From Erinaceus europaeus (lineage: Eukaryota > Chordata > Mammalia > Eulipotyphla > Erinaceidae), in assembly GCF_950295315.1 (NCBI RefSeq), contig NW_026647565.1:1-64000 (forward strand): a DNA stretch of 64,000 nucleotides, read 5' to 3'. Numbering within the stretch: position 1 is the first letter of the stretch; every line of letters begins with the position of its first letter. Made by a program: the position numbers and the translations under genes. The notes under the pieces were generated by a model that saw only the letters and a program-made list of their open reading frames with translations, was not told the origin of the DNA and did no database searches. Below are positions 52,903 to 62,907 of this stretch, in pieces.

Positions 52903-55149
52903 CTCTGGTGAGATCTTTCCTAGCTCATAGGACTCCTTAGTTCCATTTAGGCTGCTGCACTTCCTAACAAAGTTACAGAACCTAGATATAGACCAGGGCC
53001 CATGAGCTAGGGCACATGTGTATCCAGAAGTTAGGGGGAAATATATACCTTAAAGTAAAAGGCTCAATATTCTACAATGACTCAATAAGTGCAGCAAGCA
53101 AGTAGAAAAACATAAAAATGACAACATAAAGTACTTAGTCAAATAGTTTCTACTTAGGCCTTAATACTCTCCTCACTTACTCCCTGTTTTACTTCCCTCA
53201 ATCACTCTAAGTCCAACCTTGTCAGATAAAGTTAGCACTACAAAAGCTGGATAAGAACAAGAGACTGGCACACTATAATGATGGCTTTCTTGATCACTAC
53301 CTGGCCACTCCATCATCTGGGGCCCTAGTCATGGAATTCTGGGACTCCCACATAGATATGATGGGCCTAGATCACTAACAGATCCCTCTCTCCACCACCA
53401 CTTGTTGTCTCCATCAGGAACAACACCATAAACCCATTTGTGGGCCTGCACACAACCTTGCCCTTAATTTAGAACAACAGTGGTAGGAATTTCCCCACTC
53501 TCCAAAGGGAGACTGGGCCAACAGACTCTACCACTTGAGCAAGATTGGTCCTGAAATGAGTGCATCCCAGAATGTTTCTCGCGGTGGCCATGGAATGAAG
53601 CTTAGGCCTATAGGAATGCAGAGGTTACACCAGTTCCTGTGCTAAATATGAATAGATGAGGGCCTCAGATCAGATCAATGGAGTCTACATTTAGGGATAT
53701 TTATGTACTTTTCCCATACTTGGGAGCTACTCTCTTTGCTGATCCAGCTTTCTAGTCCTATTTCCAACTCTGACACCATCTCCCCAGACAATACCTTTAG
53801 CCCACCTGGATGTTATCTGTGGGGCTCAGGCAAAAATCAGTAAGCTCATGGGCCCCTTGGAATATCCTAAAATAGACTTCCTAGCTTCTTCAAACATGAA
53901 GACCCCAAATGCTATATTATTACCTTTATGTTCCTGCTTATTAAACAACTTGTTCTGCTTTATATCTAAGTGCTTTTCAGTCACCAAGTTGCAGATAATA
54001 CCATGAGTCCAACCTGACATTCCTGGGCAGAGACCTCATCAATGTGTCCTGGAATCCTACCTCCATAGAGCCTTACCTGGCCAGGGCAAGATATAAACAG
54101 GCTGGAGTATAAATTAACCTGCCAATGCCCCTGTCCAATGGAGAAGCAATTTACAGAAGCCAGACCTCCCACCTTCTGCACTATATAAAAATTTTGGTGT
54201 ACTCCCAGAGGCATAAAAATAGGGAAGCTTCCAATGGAGGGGATGGGATATGGAATTCTGGTATTGGGAATTGTATGGTATAGTACTCCTCATATCCTAC
54301 AATCTTGTTGGTCATTATTAAATCACTGATAATAATAATTTAAAAGATTTTTGTTTTGTGCTCTTAGCTCCAAAACTTTAAATATTTCAGGTCACAAAAG
54401 CTCTTATTCTTTCATTCCTTATCTTGCTGCACTTTTGACTGAAAACTAGTGAACACAGAAATTGTTATCTCTCAATGTATTTATCAGAATCTTCCATGCC
54501 TATTGAAGGCTGTTTTAACTATCACTGGAAATTTATACTCCCACTGAGTTTTTCCTTATCCTAATTTCTGACTTAGAATGTGAACTGCTTAACTATGTCT
54601 AGCTGGCTGTCCCAGAACTCACTTACTTCTGTTTATAAAGTACTCTCCTCACCTTCTCCAATGGACTCTTTTCTTATCATGCACATCTAGAGGAAAGCTT
54701 GGAATAAGTGAATTTAATGATATGATTTTTTTTCTAACTGTACTGAGAAAAGTGGCTGAGTTCTCACTCACCTCCTAGTTTGGGTGCTATCTTCTGTGAC
54801 ATTATATCTCTTCCTTTCTTTCATAGTAGCTATTTTCCTAGAATTGTAATCACAGAATTGTTAGTAGAGAATTATGGTAAAATGTTGAAAATATAACAAC
54901 TTAATATTTTCCATATTCTTAAATCATTTGGAAGATTCAGTCACAGAAGAGCAGTTTTACCCAATGGGCAAGAAGTAAAGAATCTAGTATTGTAATTATA
55001 ACAATGAAATAAAGGTATTTTCTGATCAAATACAATGTGTGTATTCCTGGGAATCTTCTTGTTTTACATAACTGCAAGACACATACTCAACATAGTAAAT
55101 GACAAAGGAAGCACACAATGCAAGTGAACTATCTTACTAGTCCTCACAT

Positions 55150-55440
55150 CCTTACTTATTACATTTAGCCTAATCAACTCCAGTTCCATCTGTCTTGCAC
55201 CAAATAATATCATAAAATCCATTGAATATATACTTCAAAGATCATTTATCCAGTCATTTGTTAATGGACATTTATGTTGCTTCCATAGCCTATCTATTGT
55301 GAATAATTTAGCTACAAGGACAAAGGTGCATATGTCCCTTTAAATTTGTTAACGCAGCATTTTTTATTGCAATTAGGTCCAGACCATATTTCTAGTAAAA
55401 TCATTGCACTGCTTGGCAAGAAATAAAAAATCATAGAAAA
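55150..55440 (-). mobile_element. Ancient L1 ORF2 end
   Basis: 'TTTATCCAGTCATTTGTTAA', 'GGACATTTATGTTGCTTCCA' and 'CTATTGTGAATAATTTAGCT' are the familiar antisense ORF2 C-terminal region of old mammalian L1s. It is much more diverged than the hedgehog-type copies nearby. Confidence 0.7.
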
Positions 55441-57656
55441 AAATCTTTTTTTTAATATTGTTTAAGTTGTAAAATACCCATTCCACTCTACTGACTGATT
55501 CAGTGTTTAAGAAGCACAAAGGGTATTTTTTATGTCTTTCAATTATTTACAGAAAAATTAATTTTTGTTTTTCTTTAGCATGGGAAACTGAATAATATCG
55601 TGACAAGTTCCCAATCACCAAATATATGTCCATCTATTTAGAAAGACAGTGGACATTATAAATTGGCTAAGAATATTTATCTGGAGAGCTTGCCCATCAT
55701 CTGTTGTGTTTAGCTAAGAGAAATTTAGTGCTAGTTATTCTACATTCTCTCAGAAGGAATCATCATTATCCCATCTATGACTTCTTTTTTTCTCAACTAT
55801 TGCTTTTATGAAAAGGCCTGTGAATTTTACATTCCCACAGGAATCATTCTTTACAGCAGTCTTGATGACTGTGTTCTCATTTCATTTAGCTGTTTTAACA
55901 GTATGCTAATGACAGGAAGAAAACGTACATATAAAATATTGTAAGCATCAGGACTTGGTAGGAGAGAGTAAGTTTGGCTTCTGACCATGAAATCTTCTTC
56001 TGTGGTTGCCTTCTTAATGGCATCTCTTGAGTCCATTGGCTTTGAATTCTCCCAATTGTGTGAGGTCACTCTGGCAGCACTGACCAAGTAGAAAATATTC
56101 AGTCAGAGAAAACAATAGCAGAAGTCACCCTTTTGGTGTCCTGTCTTCTATATCATGCAGTTGACTCAGGCTCCCCACGAAGATGTCACTGTTTGACCAG
56201 TTTGCTTTAAAACAGCTTAATTAGCTGAAAGGAAAGTTATGTCTGAGCATGTTTGTGAGAAAAAAACAAAAAGCTCTCTCCTTTCAGAAAGCCCATGCTC
56301 TATCTTGTCGGAAATCTTTGGTTCTGGAACCAAACAACATTCCTTTCATACACAATCAAGTCCCTGACAACAAATTTTCCTGAATTGGGAAATAAGTGAT
56401 TTGCAGTAGTCTCCATGTGGGCATACAGGCCCAGGGTTTATGTATTTGGGTCTGTGTGAGACCTAGACAGTTTCTTATGGCATTACTCCTAGATTCTTGC
56501 TTATGGCATGTGCTTGATTTTCTTTATCAGCAAGGTCTAAAACTGATATGACTATATAAAAGACCATTTAGATTTTCTGATCGAAATATATAATGTAATG
56601 TAATTACACTTAAAAGCACTATTTATTAATTTATGGTTACAATTCTTTTAAATGTTCAAATGAGATTTTATTGCTAGGATAATATAGCAAGAAAACATTT
56701 GTCATACAACCTGAAAATATCCCTGACTTGATGAAGATCTGTGAATGCATGCATGCCATCTGCAGTTTCTAGACTTGGAAGTTATGTTGAGGGTCCATCT
56801 TAAATTCCTGAATGCAAGAGAAAATTCACTGGTAATGTGTAAATTACACACATTCTTCCTTAAAAAATTTTTTGCATGTGTTTTTATAACTAAATTCACC
56901 AGAGAAACAAAAATCTCATGGTTTCAATTTTTTAGAGGTAAGTTGATAGGGATTTGCTTGCAGTTTGATGGAAATTTTAGCTGCTACAGCTAAGGAAACT
57001 TTAAATTTGCACAGAGGTCTCTCTAGGCTAATATGAAGCACTGATCTTTTACTGTCCCATCCCAGAAAGCCAGTCTGCCTTCCTTCCTCCTTTCCTTTAT
57101 TCTCTCCTTTCTTTACATTGTAGAAGAAAATCCTTACAGTCCAAACAATATCCCACTACAAAAAAAAAAAAAAAAAAATCAAATACTTCTAGCAGTTGAT
57201 CTTTCATAGTTTCCTCCACATTCTGGTCTGGTTTCTCATTCTCCTGCCCATCACCAATAGTGATTAACTGATGAACACACAAATTCTCAGGCATCTTTAG
57301 CTTATTTATTTATTTTTTTTACAATTTCTGAATTACAAGGAATACCAAATTCTAACTAAATTCTAAAGAGTATTTGCTCTCCCCAACACTATGTTGAACT
57401 AGATAATTTGACAGAGCTCTGTAAATAATAGCAGCGAGTATGTGTGTTTGTGTGTGTGGTGTTTTGCTATTCAAACTACAGAAAGTTTAATTGTAATTAT
57501 TTGAAAAAAAATCCTTTAAACAATGATAGCATTCTTCCTAAAGGAGCATTATGTTTTAAACAGAAATCGTATCTCCTTTTCTTAATCAAGAGAAAGATAA
57601 CTAAATTAGGAGGAGGGAGCCTATAATTAGCAATATAAATCTTTCACCGATTTCAG

Positions 57657-57800
57657 GAGGTCATCAGATGAACTGATGCAGACTTCAGGCACATCTGCTC
57701 TTTTGGCAACTACTGCCTCTTCCGAGCTTTCTCATTGGCTCCTGCTAATCATATGCGAGGTCTCTTGGAAGCGATTTGTGCCTCCTTGGGCTAAAGCTGG
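57657..57800 (+). other. Exon-like block with splice consensus at both ends
   Basis: An acceptor-like TCTTTCACCGATTTCAG precedes 144 bp that is open in one frame, and a donor GTAAGAGC follows at 57801. The block contains ATTGG (inverted CCAAT) and is less AT-rich than its surroundings. Without a second exon this is weak evidence; it could be a non-coding exon, a promoter or chance. Confidence 0.22.
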
Positions 57801-58860
57801 GTAAGAGCATGGAACCAGGATGCTTTGCTGAACTCGCAGCAAGGACGCAGACACTGAGATGAGCTGCAAATCTCTTTTAAGAGACCAAAACACAGAACTC
57901 TGTAATGAGACTATGGTGTGCGTAAGGACCAGGGGTAAGAATGGCAGCTAGAAGTGACCTTGAAAAACTCTGAAGAGTAAACTGGGTAGGCTGACAGGCA
58001 GATAAGGAGCAGGTATTTTGAGAAGAGGGATTAATGCCCACAAGGTGGCATCATTGGCGTCAATTTCAGAATGAAGTCCTTGACATGTTAATTTTTGGAT
58101 TTGAAGCGTTATGGGATGAGACTAGAGTGAGGACGGAAAGCACATTCTCAGGAAATAAATCAGACATTAACGAAGTTGTTTCTTTTAATGTGCATCAACA
58201 CTACTGAGGAAAATGGGCTAATAGTGTCACTTTTACTTCTCATTGGCTATTATACTATTGGAAAGAAAAGGACAAGTACTTTGCTCAGAGCTGACTGTGA
58301 ATTTATGACAAACACTAGACCCTGGTCTATTATCAAGTTCACTGTTATATAAATTATTTCAATTGTAATTTGTTGGCTTTCTTAATAGCTACCTGCTTGA
58401 TTCATGACCAAAGTACCAGGCTCAATTTAGATTGTATATCTGCAAAATTTAAACTGGAAATGAAATAATAACAAATTTCCTACTGTTCTTAAAAAGATGA
58501 AACATACTGTGTGTATGTACAGTGATCCAGAGGAATAAGAAACCTGAAACCTTTTTATTAAACATTGGTGCAAGATTGAGAGAGAGAATGTAATCTGAGT
58601 GCAGTGCACTCCATATGCACCACTGGCTTCCTGCTTTTTTCATTTTGGTAATAGTTTCACCTTGTCTCTGAGACTCCCTTCTGATTAAATAAGTTCATCA
58701 ACCTCACTGGATTATACAGATACAGTATATGAGTATATTCATTTCCAGAGAAACAATTCTACTCCTTTTTCACAGTGCCTAAAAGTTAACAAAGCCCTTT
58801 GTTATTTTTTATTTGGACAACTATCCTATGTTTATTATGTTATGCATTTAAAGATGAATA

Positions 58861-59461
58861 TACAGGATTTCTACACAAATGTGATGGACATAGACCTCTA
58901 ATAGGTCCCTCTCTCCATCATCACTCGTCACTTCCATTAGGAAGTCATCATAAGTCCTCTTGTGGGCCTCTCCAGAACCTTGCCCTCACTATAAAATAGC
59001 AATGGTAGGTATAGCCCCACTCTTTGAAGGGAGGCTGGATCATCCTACCCTGCCACTCAAGGAAAACTGGCCCTGCTATGAGTACAGCCTAGAATATTCA
59101 TAGCTGTGACCATGAACTTCGATAAGGGGAAGATAGCCAGTGGGCTCTGAACTCCAACTGCATCAGGGTCCTGAGAGAAAAAAAAGGAAAAAAGGAGAGA
59201 CATTTGACTAGTAGGTTTATTTGTGACATGGAAAGGAAGAAAAGATGGGACAATAGAGAAAAATAGGCAAATATATACAATTATAGACAGTTGTAGAAAT
59301 AATATTGACCCATATCTGCAACCCAAATTTCCATTAGGAGAATTGCTATAGCTTCCAGTGGAGGGACTGGGTATACTATGGTGGTTAGAATGGTTTAGAG
59401 CTGTACCCCTCTTATCTTATAACTTTGGGAATCAAAGTTAAATCACTAATACATTTTTTAA
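58861..59461 (+). mobile_element. 5'-truncated L1 3' end
   Basis: Sense 3' UTR fragment flanked by a perfect 11-bp duplication AAAGATGAATA (58850-58860, 59462-59472), with a short A-rich end. Confidence 0.85.
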
Positions 59462-59472
59462 AAAGATGAATA

Positions 59473-60050
59473 CATAAATTTTATGGTGCTCTTTCCCCTT
59501 AACTGATGTTCACCAGTTAACATGTGGGTCCAACTCTGAAGGCAGAAAAGATAGGGGTCACACTTAATTGCATAGAAGACTAGTGGGTAGAATATCAGGG
59601 AGGGGGACAAGGGAAGTAGAGGAAGTCAGGAGCCTCCCAGTACTAAAGACCCTGAGGAGGGGTGACCCTGGCTGAGCATTGATTGAGGGAAGTCCACGGA
59701 GTCTTTTTGCCTTGAGACCATTTAACAAGAGGAAAGAAGAAAGAAGTGAAAATAAAATAAAATAAAATAAAATAAAAGCTCCTCTTCCATTTTTTTTTTA
59801 CCAGTTTATTTAACTCTGACATCTGCTCTTATTTTCATCTCTTCACACACAAAATTTGAGGAGATAATACTGCTGCAACCTGTTTCTAGAATCCATACTT
59901 TCTAGCACCTCTTAAGTGGAAGAATGTAACCAAGACTCCCCTGCCAACTGGGCATTCCACTAAGAATTATATTTATTCCACAGTATATATAGTCTTGGAG
60001 TCTTTTGTGTATCAATAAAATGTTACTTTAGAATTGTGTTAAAAAAAAAA
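59473..60050 (+). other. Unclassified segment ending in AATAAA and poly-A
   Basis: It ends with AATAAA at 60016-60021 and an A run at about 60040-60050, followed by GATGATACC. That tail resembles the AAAGATGAATAC just upstream, as if the segment were reverse-transcribed at the same spot. An (AAAAT)n tract lies at 59750-59777. The body is not recognised. Confidence 0.35.
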
Positions 60051-60196
60051 AGATGATACCTATTTTAGGAACTTACTGTTAATGCTTTCATTGAGAATAG
60101 GTCACCTCTCAGCCATCTTTACCTGGATTTCTTTATTTCTTTCTTTCTCTATTTTTTATAGACCAGGCAAAGTTTATTATTAAAAAAACATTATTT

Positions 60197-60484
60197 GGGG
60201 GTCCGGCGGTAGTGCAGCGGCTTAAGCGCAAGTGGCGCAAAGCACAAGGCTAGCTTAAGGATCCAGGTTTGAGCCCCCTGCTCCCCACCTGCAGGGGAGT
60301 CCCTTCACAGGCGATGAAGCAGGTCTGAAGGTGTCAATCTTTCTCTTCTCCACTCTGTCTTCCTCTCCTCTCTCCATTTCTCTCTGTCCTATCTAACAAT
60401 GATGACATCAACAATAACAATAATAACCACAATAGGACTACAACAACAAGGGCAACAAAAGGGAAAATAAATAAAAAAAGAAAG
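60197..60484 (+). mobile_element. ERI-type SINE, short form
   Basis: Complete copy: GGGGGTCCGGCGGTAGTGCAG head, B-box-like GTTTGAGCCCC, pyrimidine body, CAACAA tail. A perfect 15-bp duplication AAAAAAACATTATTT flanks it (60182-60196, 60485-60499). Confidence 0.93.
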
Positions 60485-60529
60485 AAAAAAACATTATTTT
60501 TAGTTTTTAAAATTTTTAAAAGTTTTATT

Positions 60530-61437
60530 TTTGAAATAATTGTTTTATTGATTTAATAATGATCAACACTACTGTAGGATAAAGAGGAGTACAATTCCAC
60601 ACAATTCCCACCACTAGAGTTCTGTATCCCATCCGCTCCGTTGGAAGCTTTCCTGTTCTTTATTCATCTGTGAGCTTGGACCCAGGATCATTATGAGGTG
60701 TAGAAGGTGGAAGGTCTGACTTCTGCAATTGCTTTGTCACTGGACGTCGACATTGGCAAGTCTACCCATGCTCCCAGCCTGTTTATATCTTTCCCTAGTG
60801 GCGCAGGACTCTGGAGATGTGGGGTTCCAGGGTACATCAGTGAGGTCATCTTTCCAGTGAAGTCTGGTTGGCATCATGGTAGCATCTGCAACTTGGTGGC
60901 TGAAAAAGCACTAAGATATAAACCAGAACAAATTGTTTAATAATCAGGAATCTAAAGGTAAGACTATAGCTGATGAGATTTGGCATCTCCATGTTGGAAA
61001 AAGCTAGTAGGTCTATTTTAGGTATTTCCAAGGGGCCCATGACTTTACTAATTTTTGCCTGAGCCTTATAGCTAACATGTAGATGGGTCAAGGGCACTGT
61101 CTGGGGAGATGGTGTCAGAGTTGGAAATAGGACTAGAAATCTGGATCAGGGAAGAGAGTAGTGCCCAGTTATGGTATAAGTATACAAATACTGTTAACCT
61201 TAAACCTCACTCATTTGATTTGGGGCCCATGTTCAGCACAGGAGCCTGTGCAACCTCCATATCCTTACAGATCTGAGCTCACATTTCATAGTCATAGCTA
61301 GAATATTCTAGGCTGCAGTCTTTGTAGGACCTGTCTTCCTCGAGTGGTAGAGTATGATCCAACCTCCCTTCAGAGAATGGGGAAGTCCCTACCATTGTTG
61401 ACCCACATTGAGGGCAAGGTCATGTAGAGGCCCATAT
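60530..61437 (-). mobile_element. L1 3'-end fragment
   Basis: Antisense 3' UTR of the same order as 23940-24900, with more substitutions. It is cut on the right by the SINE at 61452 and not resumed clearly beyond it. Confidence 0.85.
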
Positions 61438-61451
61438 AAAAAGAATTTCTT

Positions 61452-61464
61452 CCTTCCTTTCTCC

Positions 61465-61514
<50 letters not shown>

Positions 61515-61527
61515 CTCTTTATCTTTC

Positions 61528-61567
<40 letters not shown>

Positions 61568-61570
61568 TCA
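61452..61570. repeat. (CTTT)n microsatellite
   Basis: About 119 bp of CTTT units with a few CTCT/ATCT interruptions near 61512-61526. It is derived from the SINE tail (GAAA on the SINE strand) and gives spurious Phe/Leu/Ser and Lys/Glu frames. Confidence 0.95.
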
Positions 61571-61658
61571 TTCACCTCCAAGGTTATTGCTGGGGTTCAG
61601 TGCCTGCACCATGAATCCACTACTCCTGGAGGCTATCATTTTTCCATTTTGTTGCCCT

Positions 61659-61662
<4 letters not shown>

Positions 61663-61710
<48 letters not shown>
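61663..61710. repeat. (TA)n microsatellite, 24 units
   Basis: Uninterrupted TA dinucleotides inside the SINE, where other copies have a GTTATTGTTGTTG-type stretch. Confidence 0.95.
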
Positions 61711-61715
<5 letters not shown>

Positions 61716-61777
61716 GTGGTTATTGTTATTGATGTCATTGTTGTTGGATAGGACAGAAAGAAATGAGAGAGGAGGGG

Positions 61778-62228
61778 TGTTGGTATGCATGAGACCCCTT
61801 CTGTTTCATTTGGTTTAAATCCCCCCCTGCTTAACACTATTCTATTTACATAACCACTTCATTCTATTTACATAACCACTGTTAACAAGCACCACCCTCC
61901 CTCCAGGGCATTGATGGTTCAGTGATAGGATTCTCGCCTGCTTCGCCTCCTCCTTGTCACACTCTGATTTTCACCAGTCACTTTTCTCTCCACCCTCTCT
62001 ATGTCACATCCTGTTTCCACCCTACTTGGCAAGTATATATAAAGACAGCATTGTGAGTTTTAGGGTACTTTAGTTTAGCTTAGCTTGGTATAGATTGTGC
62101 TGCGTCCTGCATGAATAAAGAGATACTGCCCACAGCTCAACCTTGAGTCCCTGGTCATCAGTTACCCGCCATGAAGCTAGCCCGGCGAAAACAACATAAC
62201 CCGTCGAAAACAACATAGGGGAAACAGC
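61778..62228 (+). mobile_element. Solo LTR inside the SINE
   Basis: Begins TGTTGGTATGC. The GAGGGG flanks (61772-61777, 62229-62234) are an exact 6-bp duplication. A TATA-like AAGTATATATAAAG starts at 62031 and AATAAA lies at 62114-62119. It is longer than its relatives by a 3' extension with two CGAAAACAACATA repeats (62186-62216), so the true LTR end may lie near 62197. No internal viral genes. Confidence 0.82.
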
Positions 62229-62400
62229 GAGGGGAAGAGAAAGATAAACACCAGAAGACCTGCTTCACCACCTGTGAAGAGATCCCCTTGCAGATGGGGA
62301 GCCAGGGGCTCAAACTGGGATTCTAACTCCGGTCCTTGCACTTAGCGCCACCTGCACTTAACTCGACGCACTACCGCCCGACCCCCAAAAAGAATTTCTT

Positions 62401-62907
62401 AAATCAAGATGATAATTTAAGACACTTAAATGATAATTTAAGATACAAAGAAGGATAATTAAAATATTAAATACTACCTAAATTAAAACACCATAATTCA
62501 AACTGTTACTTATAATCTGTGTCTTGTTAGGACCAGCTGATGAGCTATCTTTCAGGAAATTCACCCCACCAACTCATGAAGCATACTAAGCCACATCATA
62601 CATTGAGTCCTACAGTTTACAGTCACCAGTGCTTGGTTTTCTGTCCATAAGCATGCAACTATTACAGAAAACACAAAATTCTATTAACAGGCATGTTTTG
62701 TTTCTTTGCATCTTTTAAAGGGCAAGCTACCAATATATTGTATCCTTTAAGAAAAATATTCTATAGGAAATATGAGATAGCTATCCAATATGGTCCAACA
62801 TGGTTATACACCCAACTGAAGGAACCCAGCAATAAGTACTCTGCTAACTCTGTTTTAGAGCAGTAATTGTCTCCATTGTACTTGTGTCCTTAGTTCTTGT
62901 TACGCAA
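62401..62907. other. Unclassified DNA, possibly 3' UTR of the NUP35 pseudogene
   Basis: AT-rich and without recognised repeats. It lies directly downstream (minus strand) of the NUP35-like stop codon, so it may be retrocopied 3' UTR. No poly-A tract marks an end. Confidence 0.35.

Larger units (their letters stand above)
45965..54345 (+). mobile_element. L1 long 3' UTR, split by several insertions
   Basis: Sense L1 3' UTR in pieces: about 45965-46064, 51240-51499, 51706-51892, 52191-52518 and 52903-54345. The first two pieces are joined by removing the L1 at 46065-51225 together with one copy of its 14-bp duplication. Other interruptions are an antisense L1 3' end (51500-51705), a SINE and an LTR. 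An (AAAAC)n tract lies at 46003-46029. It is a close relative of the antisense L1 at 23940-26283. Confidence 0.85.
54346..58849. other. Repeat-poor single-copy DNA
   Basis: About 4.5 kb lacking the young SINE, L1 and LTR families. Contents noted: an ancient L1 remnant at 55150-55440, an A run at 57161-57178, and an exon-like, less AT-rich block at 57657-57800. No recognisable protein was found. Confidence 0.5.
61452..62386 (-). mobile_element. ERI-type SINE bloated by microsatellites and an LTR
   Basis: Antisense long-form SINE with an exact 14-bp duplication AAAAAGAATTTCTT (61438-61451, 62387-62400). Its tail is a CTTT array, its body holds a (TA)n run, and its purine-rich part is split by an LTR. 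The 5' end reads 'CGCACTACCGCCCGACCCCC'. Confidence 0.93.

Noticed and set aside
57097..57294. 65-codon minus-strand ORF beginning MPENLCVHQ
   Set aside because: The frame is carried through an 18-base A/T run, and I could not match it to a protein; it might be a retrocopy scrap but support is too thin.
61389..61614. Lys/Glu-rich and Phe/Ser/Leu-rich ORFs
   Set aside because: They are translations of the CTTT microsatellite.
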